From Sipunculus nudus (taxonomy: Eukaryota; Annelida; Sipuncula; Golfingiida; Sipunculidae): a stretch of DNA of 64,000 nt. Of this stretch, positions 12,801 to 22,798 are shown piece by piece. The notes below the pieces were generated by a model, which worked only from the letters and a program-made list of their open reading frames with translations, had not been told where the DNA came from and did no database searches. The position numbers and the translations under genes were made by a program. How positions within the stretch are numbered: position 1 is the first letter of the stretch; each line of letters opens with the position of its first letter. Where the stretch lies: contig CM049307.1 in the NCBI GenBank assembly GCA_026874595.1, forward strand, positions 61,098,370 to 61,162,369, written 5' to 3'.

Positions 12801-15800
12801 TGCAGCATGAATGTGAATGAAGCTGGCGCCATCTGTCATAAAATCAAGAAAGCTATGCTGGGTGTATACGCATGCCGAATTTCAGGTAATTTGGTCAAAC
12901 CACTGCAGAGATATGACTATTATGAGTGATTTTATCCCAAGGCAGACAAACAGATGGACGCTGTGCAAAAACGGCTGCAGGTGGCGCAACCATTTTTATG
13001 TATGTTATAAAGCTGTCCAAGGGCTACATTTGTGTAATTTTTTTTTCCTGATTGGTTGAACTGTTCCCAAGATATGAGCTTGGATGTCTGCAGCGTGAAC
13101 ATGAATTTAGGTGGCGCCACCTGTCATAAAATCAAGAAAGCTATCTAGGATGTATACGCATGCCAAATTTCAAGTGTATTAGTCAAACCACTGCGGAGAT
13201 ATGAGTGATTTTAACCCAAGGCAGATGAACAGATGGACACTGTGCAAAAATGGCTGCAGGTGGTGCCACCATTTTTTGTGTATGTTATAAAGCTATCCAA
13301 GGGCTACATTTGTACTGAATTTTTTCCTTGTCGGTCAAACGGTTCCCAAGATATGTGGGTTTATGTGTGGAAACAGTCGCACAAATGGACACTGGGCAGA
13401 GAGGAAAGGTCAGAGGTCAAGGCCAATTGGTTAGGCACCAGTTCACATGGACCCGATAGTTGGTGTAAGTTTTGGAAAAATCTGTCCAGTAGTCTAAGAG
13501 GAGTTCTCCGGAAACGAATGTGGCGGCAGCAGCGGCGGAACCAGTTCAAAAACATAGTATCCGCAAAACTTTGTTTTGGCGGATACAATTATACACAACA
13601 AGGGACCTATGGGTCACGGCGCTCAGCTGATATATATGATAAAAAAAATATGATTTAGAAATGAGGCACATGCTGGTTTTATATGGTAATAAAAATAAGC
13701 TGTATTATGAGTTGTTGTTGTTTAGCTTATGTATGATTTTGATAGTACCTTTGGAGACAGGAAAGAGGATTAATTTCATTTATTTCATTAACAAATGGAG
13801 TGGGATTGTCACACAGATTTTGACTTGGCCATATAACTTATAAGCAGATTATATAATATAAGAGTTTAACTATTTATTAAAAAAAACTACGAATATTGTC
13901 CTAAATATAATTTTTATTAAAAATAATAAGAGAATAGTATGATTTTTCAAATAAAATATAACTGAAATGATTATTAAAATAATATTAAAGAATATATTTA
14001 TGAATGCATTCATTAATACATTTTGAAAATATTTGCACTGGTATTTATATACTTTCACTTTTACCTGAATTCCCATTCTTATGGAAGAAATTTTATAATG
14101 GAGTACATATTCATATTCGTGTTTAAATACAATTGCAAAGTATTTGCACCATGTCTGGTATTTATTCAGTTTTCACCAAACAATGATGTTGAGAATCCAG
14201 AATATACAAAATTCACACATTTAAATAATGATCATAAGTACCTGGTTTTATGGCTTTTATTTATATTAAAAAAAAATGTAATATATTCATTTTGGACTAA
14301 TTTCACATCAATGTACACACTAGACACAGTAGGAATCTAGATTAATATTATCAACTGCATCTTTGTCTATCATTGATTTCCTTCATATGATCCCTAATGA
14401 TTATAAATGAATAATATGATTTACTTTTTTATCATTAAAATTGAACTGAAAAATACCATAGGTGACTGCATGGTGTTATTTGGAATATGTGACATTCTAT
14501 CCATCGATACAAGATTCTTATATCATCGGTAACTGCGAGTTAATTTCCTGTTATTATCAACTAACAAATTCCTTTTCTATTTTTCTTTAATTTGTTATTT
14601 AAAACCAATAAAAATTTATTAATTTATTGTTTATTGTTATGTTGTTGGTTAAAACTACTAGATGAGTTTGGTTGGACACCTGGATCAACTGTGGCTGGCC
14701 ATTATATAATAAGCTGCCTGGACGCCCCAGTTTATGCCTCCTCAAGCATGCATAATTTGCTGAAAGTTCAACAAGGTCAACATACAGGTGACTCAAGAGG
14801 TGCTACAGAGAGCCAAGGTCTGACATAGTCTCATGAAAACATTAATAAAAGCTACAATTTTTGGCCAATTTCTTTCAGCTTTTCAAACTAAAAAGCTGAA
14901 ATCTTTATGTGTGCATGATATGAAAATTATATCAACAGTACTCACAGGAAACAAACATGCCATGGTCAAAGTTGGGCAAAATTTAAGGTACTAATTTTAT
15001 ATTTAAACTAATAACTTATAAAATTTGAAAAATTCAGAACTAATTTTGGGTATTGAATCTTGATTAAATAATGTTACATCCCTGACAAAAAATCTCTAGC
15101 TTCAGCTATCCTCTTGTCAAGGGAGTAAATAAATTTCTTGATTTTTTACAAAGTACATTATGTTTGGGCCCATAACTTAAAACAATTACGCAATACTGAC
15201 ATCATTTCTGGCATGTGCATAGAGAATATATAGAAAAATATGTATATTATATATGATTAAAGTCAGATCAGTGGTTTTGATAGTAGGCAGTCTTGAAGTG
15301 TAACAATGGGTTTTTAATGGAAAAATGAAGTTTTTCATTAATATCTCGAAGGTATTAAGTCCTAGTGACCAAATTCTTAGCATGGTAGGGGATTTTTGAG
15401 ACATCTAATTGTATGCCAAATTTTAGGAACTGAGAGCTGAAGCTGGGGAGTTGAGCACTTGCAAATTGCATGACACTAGCTAGATGTAAACAATATGTTA
15501 CATGTGCTTGAAAACTTGAATAAAATCTACTGTTTTTGATCAACTGGTTTCAAATTTTTGGTGTTTACAGACAAAATGCTTAAAAAAAACATGCTGTGAA
15601 AATTAAATCTACAGTACTTACAGGAAAAAATGTGCCATGGTCAAAGTTAGGCAAAATTTAAGGTACCAATTTTTTATTTTTGTTAATATTTTAAAAAAAA
15701 TTAAAAGATTTTGATCTAATTTTGGGTATACAATTTAATTTTGATTAATTAAAGTTATATTACTGGAAAAAAAGTTTATAGCTTTAACATATTTTGTGTT

Positions 15801-18800
15801 AAGTGATCAAATATCTTTCCTGATATTTTACACAATCCATTATGTTTGGGCCCATAACTTTTTAAATTTATACAATACAGACATTATTTCTGGCATGTAC
15901 ATAGGAACTATACAGAGGAATAATTATGGTAAATATGAGGAAAAAAAGAGGACTGGTTTTGATATTAGGCAGTCCTGAAGTGTAAAAATAGGTTTTTAAT
16001 AAAAAATTGAGGTTTTTCGTTAATTTCTCAAAGGAACGAAGTCACAAAGACCCAGTTTTCCGCTTGGTAGGAGATCTTGGGGACATCTAACATTATGCCG
16101 AATTTTGGATTCCTAGGTCTTAAGGTTTCAAAACGTGCCACATCTACGGACAGACGGACAGACGGAAGGACAATGGACAATGGACCATGACTATAGCTCA
16201 GATGACTTATAGTCAGCTGAGCTAATAAGTTTATACAAACACCAGGAAGAAAAGCTTGGTTTATTTTTGGCAACTCTGTTGATATTTCGGTAAGCTGAGA
16301 AAAATCACCACACACCTTAATGATAATAAAAGAGGGACTTTTTCAGGGGCATTACTTTGAGGTGCTTACATGGATTTTCCCTATGGTACAATTTTTATTA
16401 TATATCATTACTAACCTAAACAGTCCTTCCATCTCCATGCCATGCTCTCTGATAAATTGGATGCATATTTCAACAATTCGAGGCACCTTGCGTTTGCCAT
16501 GTTTCACTTCATATTCCATGGTCTCTTTCAAACTCTGACCAAATATGGCTGAAAAGTGAAAAATGATACATATATCATGCATCTTACTAACAGGTCTTAT
16601 TCAGATATATGTACCAATCAAATGCTAACAAACAAAGCAACTCTGGACAATAACAATAAAGACAGTAATGGCAATCATTTTTATATATTGTTCCACCAGA
16701 AGAATATTTCAGACAAAAGTTTTGTGTATTATTTTACTTACTTTGCTGAGGCAAATATTTTAGTTGAACATTTAGAATTTAATCAATTTCACCCTATTTC
16801 TACTACAGCTATGCCAATGTTTGATCTAAAGCCTGCTTGATGTGTGAAACATCAAATATCAATCAAACCATATACATAAGTGACCAACATTCAATTTCTC
16901 TTAAAATCAGACCATCAAAGATAGTGTGGTCCCAATACAAAATCTTATATTTGGTTTTTATATAGAGTTATAATACACAGCAGGGCTTGACATTAACAGT
17001 TAATAGCTTTCAAGAGGCAATTAAAAGTTACAGAAAATGGTGGCATGGTAGCCAAAACTCAGCTCCTACTTGTCCTACTTGGTCAAACATAAAAGGCCTG
17101 AACCTGAACTGATCTTCAGTTAGCCAATTTTTTCTTATAAACAAATTATACTGATAATACCTCTTCATCTACATGTATGTTTATCTTTACAAATAGTTTA
17201 TACTGAAGAGAAATTTATTTAACAAACATTATAACTTGTCTGTTGTCTAATATAACAAGTGAGTCATGACGCTCAGCTGATTGACCAGTTGGTATTGGCA
17301 ATAGTGGGATCTAGATGGATTTTTGATGGACCTCCCAGGTTGTCAAGTTAGAAGCTTCTAGGTTTAATGGTTATGATTTGTGACCTGTTAATGGATGACC
17401 GCTTTTTTGAAAGTCTAAAAAATATGGAGAATAATGCGTAAAAATTTGTAAAAAAAACAGGTGTCACCACCAATCCGCAGGAACTGATGAAACACTCCAT
17501 CATCAATATGCATGCCAAGAATCATGGTGATTAATGCATTAGCTAATCAGATACATGAGCTTTTGGATCAAATTTTCCATTTTTCTGGGGACTAACTCTT
17601 GGCCCCATAGCTCAGAGGATATGGGTAACAGAGACCTAATTTCAGGTGTCTAAGGAGACTTTTCATAGACCTTCTAGCATGTCAAGTAAGATCCTAGGTC
17701 CATTGGTTAAGATTTTTGCCCTCTTTACAGAAAACTGCATCTTTCAAGAACGCAAAAATGGTGAAAAAAATGTGTAAAATTATTGAAAATATAGGGGGGC
17801 CACCAGTCTGCAGAAACTGATGAAAAACTCCATGATCAGTATGCATGCAAAGAATCATGGTGATCAACGCATTACTTGAGCTTTGTATCTAATTTCAGGT
17901 TTCCAAGGAGATTTTTAATGGACCTGGCTGCTATTCAAATAAGACAAGGTCCAGTGGTTATGATTTGTGCCTGGTTAATGATCAGACAGACAGAAGGACA
18001 GACAACAGACAAGGAGTGATGCTATAGCTCAGATGACTTTCAGTCAGCTGAGCTAAAACCAACAGAATCACGAGGAACACACTTCGTGTTTGTGGCTGTG
18101 ATAAGAAGGGCAAGTCAAATATTTGAGGAGCAAGTACTTTCAAAAGACAGTCGAGCCCTGCATAGGTCTTGTTTCAATTTACTGTTAAGTCACAGCATTA
18201 CTGGTACAATTTCTAAAGGCAGATTAACTAGTGGATACAAAAAATGAGTTACCACATGATCTGAAGTTATCTGTTTTGTGATCTGACTCACCTGACCCCT
18301 TATTTAATCTTGAGAGTGACCTACCTCCACCCTTGTCAGCAAACATGACCTTCCTCATGGCCTTGACCCAGTCGTTCCTTTCATCATCACTTGCAGCAGC
18401 CAGGATGAGAGAATCATATCCAGACCCATTTCTGGATTTATCAGCTGTTAAATATTCAAATATTCAAATTAATTTGCAGTATGTGTACTATTCTCATGTT
18501 ATTAGCTCATTTTGGCAGAATACTAAAGTTTCCAATGAAAACCATCCCACCAGACAGGCTTAACATCTCTACTTGCCTATTTTATAAATTTTACAGCAAA
18601 CTGTAGAAAAGATTTCTGTAGTAAAGTATGAATTTTATTTTTATAAAAGGGTGAACCAGAAAGTTATTAGAGTGAGACTGAGACCACATATTCACATGGA
18701 CCCTAATCAAACTCTGGGGTGTGTCATGGTTCATCAACTGTATGGTTTAATCACAGGTAAGCTCTGCTCACAGAACAGTGGTGGTCCTTATAACAACGAA

Positions 18801-19315
18801 TGTTTTTGGCCCTAATCCCAGATTAGGAACAAATTACCCTTCCTCAAAAATGGCAAAGTATCCTTTTAAAAAAATAAATATTAAAGTGATCTAGATAACC
18901 TCCACAATGTTCTATTAAAATCATTTTGTATATCTTGAGAGATTTTCCTAGAAGAAATAATAAAATAAAAAATAAACTTCCAAGAAAAAATATTACACCT
19001 CTTCATAACAGTAAAATCAAAATCAAAGCATGGTCTACCTGGTAAAATCTCAAACAGGTATCGATCAGGTTCATTGGCATTGAAAGGATGGACCTGAAGT
19101 TTGTTGCCAGGTAACAGCAGAGTCCCTGCTGGCTTAACCTCATCTTCTTTGTTGTAATAATACAACATGTCTCCTCGGATGGTGAACCATCTTCGATGCC
19201 ATGACTTCATCACCCCTCCCTGCTTCCTCAGCCATCCTGACTTCAGGCTCTGCTGCTGTATCATGGATGTTGGTCGATAATGGCCAGATCGACCAAGTCC
19301 AACATTTGACATCAT
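8685..19315 (-). CDS. ARHGAP22/24/25: PH and RhoGAP domain GTPase-activating protein, four coding exons
   Basis: Joining minus-strand exons 19315-19039, 18444-18325, 16548-16416 and 9861-8685 gives 1707 coding bases: 568 residues plus TAA. All introns have GT donors and AG acceptors and reading phases agree. A PH domain lies at about residues 24-130 (SLKSGWLRKQGG, WHRRWF, LYYY, DWVKAMRKV). A RhoGAP domain lies at about 148-338, with the arginine finger R177 in EGLFR and K215 and R219 in LVKLYLRELPEPVIP. A hydrophilic Ser/Thr/Glu-rich linker follows, then a C-terminal coiled coil at about 492-568. This order, including IFGQSL between the domains, is that of vertebrate ARHGAP22/24/25 (FilGAP family), which inactivates Rac/Cdc42 at membranes and actin structures. 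The protein is shorter than the human members (roughly 640-750 residues). Oddity: the usual GPN after NLAxxF is VQS here (residues 297-299). The start was chosen as the first of two tandem ATGs after a good acceptor. Confidence 0.93.
10150..10660 (+). repeat. Tandem repeat pair, about 302-bp unit, related to 54.9-56.8 kb
   Basis: GCCATATCTCCAAAACTATA starts near 10230 and again near 10532. Each copy also has ATAGCTGCTAGGGGGCACTG, GTTTGTTCCTC, a CAGTTGTCCTCAA phrase, GGCCACAGTTTTG and TGTCTTACACTAAT. The same ordered phrases occur in the four-copy array at 55.2-56.6 kb, in the same orientation. No terminal hairpin was found here, so this is probably a truncated or decayed member of that family. 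Confidence 0.7.
11261..12506. mobile_element. TIR DNA transposon with CTGTGGTTG ends, copy 1 (non-autonomous)
   Basis: The left end is CTGTGGTTGTCTTCTTATTT. The right end on the minus strand is CTGTGGTTGCCTTTATATCG. Both abut a TA dinucleotide (11259-11260 and 12507-12508), consistent with a TA target duplication. Just inside the left end is a second short inverted repeat (GGTGGTTTCAA with TTGAAACCAC). The 1246 bases contain no long open frame. A second copy with the same ends lies at 60576-61875 and a one-ended fragment at about 19532. Superfamily not assigned. Confidence 0.7.
12530..13370 (+). repeat. Tandem repeat, 280-290-bp unit, three copies
   Basis: The phrase GTCAAACCACTGC followed by GAGATATGA starts at 12615, 12894 and 13182. 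Each unit also carries TTTTATCCCA or similar, CTGTGCAAAAATGGCTGCAGG, GGTGGCGCCACC-type words, TAAAGCTATCCAAGG and TTCCCAAGATATGAG. This is the body of the GTATCCGCC-family element. Confidence 0.85.
13611..16224 (+). mobile_element. CTCAGCTGA-family Helentron-like element, copy a
   Basis: The proposed left end is GGTCACGGCGCTCAGCTGA (13612-13630), which matches the ends of copies b and c. The right end is a hairpin at 16194-16224 with TAGCTCAGATGACT and AGTCAGCTGAGCTA arms around TAT, preceded by CGGACAGACGGACAGACGG. Between them is AT-rich DNA and a 675-bp direct duplication. The right end and the duplication are clear. Pairing with the distant left end is less certain, because 13.64-14.85 kb has no matching sequence in the other copies. 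Confidence 0.45.
14855..16210 (+). repeat. Direct duplication, about 675-bp unit, two copies
   Basis: TGCCATGGTCAAAGTTGGGC at 14958 recurs near 15633. The order of following phrases is kept in both: CAAAATTTAAGGTAC, AATTTTGGGTAT, TATGTTTGGGCCCATAACTT, ATTTCTGGCATGT, TTTTGATAGTAGGCAGTC, GTAAAAATAGG and GACATCTAA. The copies are moderately diverged, so the duplication is not recent. Confidence 0.85.
16416..16548 (-). CDS. ARHGAP22/24/25: RhoGAP gene, third coding exon (start of GAP domain)
   Basis: A 133-base exon with acceptor TTTTCAG and donor AG|GTTAGT. It encodes AIFGQSLKETMEYEV, VPRIVEICIQFIREHG and MEGLFR, ending inside the codon of the arginine finger (R177). The short bridge GG-A-IFGQ joins PH to RhoGAP as in vertebrate family members, so no exon seems to be missing on either side. 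Confidence 0.93.
16549..18324 (-). other. Intron 3 of the RhoGAP gene
   Basis: It lies between donor GGAG|GTAGGTC (ends at 18325) and the TTTTCAG acceptor. It contains the CTCAGCTGA-family element at 17261-18055; the rest is AT-rich with nothing recognised. Confidence 0.85.
17261..18055 (+). mobile_element. CTCAGCTGA-family Helentron-like element, copy b
   Basis: The left end is GAGTCATGACGCTCAGCTGA (17261-17280). The right end is a hairpin at 18025-18055: TAGCTCAGATGACT, a TT loop, then CAGTCAGCTGAGCTA. The CAGCTGAG arm repeats the left end inverted. A unit of about 333 bases is present twice (GAATCATGGTGATTAATGCATTA near 17519 and a close match near 17852). A CAGACAGACAGAAGGACAGAC phrase precedes the hairpin. 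No coding content. Confidence 0.7.
18325..18444 (-). CDS. ARHGAP22/24/25: RhoGAP gene, second coding exon (C-terminal PH domain)
   Basis: A 120-base exon with acceptor TTTAACAG and donor GGAG|GTAGG. Phase is 1 on both sides. It encodes DKSRNGSGYDSLILAAAS, then DDERNDWVKAMRKVMFADKGG. The invariant PH tryptophan is in NDWVKAM. Confidence 0.93.
18445..19038 (-). other. Intron 2 of the RhoGAP gene
   Basis: 594 bases between donor CCAG|GTAGAC and acceptor TTTAACAG. AT-rich, nothing recognised. Confidence 0.85.
19039..19315 (-). CDS. ARHGAP22/24/25: RhoGAP gene, first coding exon (N-terminus and PH domain)
   Basis: ATG ATG at 19315-19310 starts MMSNVGLGRSGHYRPTSM. The PH domain follows: SLKSGWLRKQGGVMKSWHRR, LYYYNKEDEVKPAGT, LPGNK and RYLFEILP. 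The exon probably begins at 19335 after TATTTTCTTCAG, giving 20 bases of 5' UTR with an in-frame-independent TAG. It ends CCAG|GTAGAC at 19039. Confidence 0.93.
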
Positions 19316-19335
19316 AGTGCCGTGTTCTAGTTATA

Positions 19336-21101
19336 CTGAAGAAAATACAGCAATTGTTAAATGCATTTAGCACTGTATGTGTCACTGACAAGTAAAGCCC
19401 TGCAGTAATTACCAGGAATTTTACTTGGCAAGTAGTTATCACATAATGACATAAAGAATATCAGTGTAAAATACTGTGATATTATATGTGGTTCTCCTTA
19501 TTCATCTTTCATATCAATGCAACAGAAAATACTGTGGCTGCCGTTTTGTCCGTGAGGGTTTCAAATTTGCAATTTTTGTGAAAGGGAATTATCATAAAAA
19601 TAAAAACCTTCATGAATAAGAGTCCCATTATGATTGATATTTAACATAAATAATAAGATCTTGTATGTCCAAAGGTTGCTATTATAAATCATTTCAGATC
19701 TTTAAAATTGTCTGTCATTAATGAATAATTATTTCAACTCTTTAGATGATCAATTGTCTAAAAATTAAGATTTTGTGCACATTTAATTTTTTATAATTTA
19801 TTCATTTAATAATGATTCATTTGGTGTAGGTTTTACATATGTGGATATGGAAAATGAAACACTTGAAGTTTTAGGGGAGTGCAAATTAAAATGTATTCAG
19901 AAAAGTTATATTGTATTAGTTCTTTTAAATACTTTGCATTCAATTTTGTAAGGGGGTTGGCAGGGAAGGGCAGCACAGATTTGGACCAGAAAAAGCTGAT
20001 CCCACTGTTTCCATGCATCTATAAAAGAGGGGGTCCCACCATAATAATCAAAACATTCATCAAGAACATTTGGTAGCAAATCAAGATGAACCAGAGCTTT
20101 ACAAAGAGCGATTTGCATCTAATGATATTTAAACTTTAGGACATGAGCAACCAACCACCTCAGGTTTTTTTCTGTTTGTCAACATAACTTTAACTTTGCT
20201 AAAAAACAATCTCTGCATTAGTCATGAGGTGTTATAAGAACTTTTCGAATCTTAATACTAGTCACAGCTCTAGGCATTATAAAATGTAATTTTGTAAATG
20301 TAAAAGGGCATATATGTTCAGGATCTCATATCATGTTTTAATGATTCATTATTTGAGCAACACATCATTCATGTGACATTAATTTGATGACAGCACAAAC
20401 TATGACCCTATTTCTAAAATTCTAGCAAGATAATGTCAGCTCCATTTTTATTACATGGAAAAATATACAAGGAATTAATGTGAATGACTGTTATAGAATA
20501 TGTTACTTTCTTGTTTTAAAGTCATTACTCACACCCATTTCTCACACCTAATTTTACAATCTGTTGCACTGGGTTCAAACATATAAATCATTATGAGTAA
20601 ATTGTGAACAACTCCAGGGTGTGTCATACCCTTCTAGATAACCATGCTGCTTAAATACAGCCTCCAATATTACTGTGGCAGGGCTGAGTAAGCTCACAGC
20701 CTGTGGACTTTCCAGCAACAACAGCTGACTCAATCATTACACAATAGTATTGACAATGCAGGGGAAAAATCACTGGCACTCATGTTAAGACAGATGCAGG
20801 ATATATCAACAAAACTGTATGATACATATAATCAAATACTTCAAGGCTTGTCTGACGTTTCCCTTGACAGCTGTCATAACCCCAATACAAACTGGACACG
20901 CCTACTTATTCAACAAATGTTTGCTTTTGGCATCTCAGTGGGCAGACGACTTGACAAGCACGAAATATTTACAGGCAAAAGCTGCGTTTAACACAACATA
21001 TCGAACAATATAGGTTTTCTGGGATGCCTGCTTCTGTTTACATACTATCGATCGGTTTGATAAGATTGACATATTCTTGTTCTTAATGTTAGTACACATA
21101 C
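19336..21101 (-). other. Probable 5' UTR intron of the RhoGAP gene
   Basis: If the donor at 21102/21101 is used, this 1.77-kb interval is intron 1. It holds a one-ended fragment of the CTGTGGTTG transposon near 19532 and otherwise nothing recognised. Confidence 0.45.
19531..19600 (+). mobile_element. Fragment of the CTGTGGTTG-type transposon
   Basis: ACTGTGGCTGCC, then GTGAGGGTTTCAAATTTGC, resembles the left termini at 11261 (CTGTGGTTG, GGTGGTTTCAAAGTCGC) and 60576. No partner right end was found nearby. Confidence 0.4.
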
Positions 21102-21240
21102 CATCTCAACTGGTGATTCACCTCCGCGCTCCCCGTCTCAAAGTTGTCTTCCTGAAATTAAGGTCACCAGGGGTCACACGCCACAAGTGATGACGAAACG
21201 ACAAGTGCTTGACGGTACCAGATCCGCAGTGAAAGATCGA
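21102..21240 (-). other. Candidate non-coding first exon of the RhoGAP gene
   Basis: On the minus strand this stretch is more GC-rich than its surroundings and ends GTTGAGATG|GTATGTGT, a good donor. It lies upstream of a coding exon that begins with a 5' UTR acceptor, so it is a natural first exon. If spliced exactly here, the terminal ATG followed by TATAACTAG would make a three-codon upstream frame. The 5' boundary is a guess. Confidence 0.35.
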
Positions 21241-21385
21241 ATAGTATATCCAAAATTTTACATGCGCTTATTAGCTCCGATCTGATTTATAATAGAACAT
21301 AACAATTTTCATTATACTTATTTAGTTAAGAGATACAGTTTTTAAATACTGTATTTATTTATTTCGCCATCTACACATAATTCGC

Positions 21386-21393
21386 TGACGTCA
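21386..21393. promoter_or_regulatory. CRE-type palindrome TGACGTCA
   Basis: A full CREB/ATF consensus lies about 150-280 bases upstream (minus sense) of the candidate first exon, a plausible promoter position for the RhoGAP gene. The assignment rests on motif and position only. Confidence 0.35.
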
Positions 21394-22726
21394 CCACATA
21401 TGTTCTCATCTGAAGGGAAAATATATCTGTGGGAATAACAACAATCAGAGAGGATACCATTTTACAAAGTGGAATATTTGGACCGGTTCGCACAGAGTGA
21501 TAAGATAATAACCATTCCAGACCATGATTTGAATGGTGAGTTGTTTATTTATCTTGATGCTGATTGCCGGCCCGTGGAACGGGTCAGATCTTTGCCAAAT
21601 AACGTCCAGTGAGTTCCAATGGCATAAGCCTGATCTGTCACTTGTCAGTGTCACTCTCAGTCTCATAGACCCAAAGTGGCCAAACAGTGCGTCAGTTGGA
21701 AGCCCATTGTAGTTGCTGTTTTAATTGGCCAATTTTGTTTGCTCAGTGTTTTAAATTTTATTCCCCCTCTGTACTGTGTCATATCATTTGAGAAACAAGA
21801 ATACTTGAAGAGAATGTGATATGACTTGTGTGGTATTTCTGAGTCTTAGCTATGTCAGTAAATTTATATATCGAAGCCTTTATTTATTTACACTGAACTT
21901 TATTTATTTACTCTTTTGTTTAGCATAAACAGTACTAGTTGCAGAGGCTACATGCTACAGTAATTAAAAAGGGGAGGAACTATTGCCCTTGCTGGCCATA
22001 GTCTTTGCAGGTTTTACTGATTCCATGTATAGTATACCTGATGTAAATCTATACATGTATATAACATCAGTGGTGGCAGGATGGTTATTGACTCAATCCA
22101 GTTTAAAGATATAGAATAAAGTTAATGGGTACAGACCTGATAAGTAATCCAGTAGAACTGAGAGGGTCTTGTTCAGTTTGTAAATAATCACATCTTGTTC
22201 CAATGGAATTCAAGTGGAAACTGAACAAATCTGTTGTGTTTCATCAGTTACATGATACTTACATCAGTGCATTATGAAATCTGTGACCTTTGGGAAACCC
22301 CATTCATACATTCGGTAAAACCAGACCCTACACCCATAATCAAAATTTTTATTTTCAGTGTCTTTATGTTTTTTGTGGTCTGTATATACTTAACATTTCT
22401 TTGATTAATATTTAAAATCTAGTATAAGGATACTACATGTAATTAGTAAAAGACAGACATTATTTATGAAAAGATAGACAGTTTTTGTAAGGTTTATCAG
22501 AGATATAAATATGAGAGATAATTAATCAATGAGGAAAACCCAAGGAAATACCACGTCATGAAAAAGGCACTGGTCAATCAGGTGTTGAATTAAGTTTTCC
22601 TTTCTAAACATCTATGTTCATAATGATTTAGAAAATATATACATGATGTAACACTGGATAAAGTTTCATTATTTTTTTAATGTGTCCTATTTTGCAAAAC
22701 AAATTTCAGATGCTACTGGCTATCCA

Positions 22727-22739
22727 GGGGGGGGGGGGG
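22727..22739 (+). repeat. Poly-G tract of about 13 bases
   Basis: A G run close to a CT/TA compound microsatellite. Confidence 0.9.
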
Positions 22740-22755
22740 CATACAGAATACAGAG

Positions 22756-22797
<42 letters not shown>

Positions 22798-22798
22798 T
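22756..22798 (+). repeat. (CT)n(AT)n compound microsatellite
   Basis: About 13-14 CT units run directly into about seven AT units. Confidence 0.9.

Larger units (their letters stand above)
11178..13587 (+). mobile_element. Helentron-like non-autonomous element, GTATCCGCC family, copy 1
   Basis: The left end has TGTATCCGCCAAAA at 11178. The right end is a hairpin at 13557-13586 with arms GTATCCGCAAAAC and GTTTTGGCGGATAC around TTT. One hairpin arm therefore matches the left end inverted. Inside are about three copies of a 280-290-bp tandem unit. A related copy lies in opposite orientation at 37178-37901. No coding capacity was seen. The architecture (5' sub-terminal inverted repeat, internal tandem repeats, 3' hairpin) fits Helentron-associated elements such as HINEs and bivalve pearl elements; the assignment is inference. 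The element is interrupted by a TIR transposon at 11261-12506. Confidence 0.6.
9862..16415 (-). other. Intron 4 of the RhoGAP gene, filled with repeats
   Basis: It runs from donor GTTAGT (minus sense, at 16415) to acceptor TTTCAG (at 9862). It contains the 302-bp tandem pair at 10.15-10.66 kb, a Helentron-like element (11178-13587) with a nested TIR transposon (11261-12506), and a CTCAGCTGA-family element ending at 16224. All are described separately. Confidence 0.85.

Noticed and set aside
13233..13658. 141-codon plus-strand frame
   Set aside because: Lies within the tandem body and hairpin end of a repeat element. Other repeat units do not preserve the frame.
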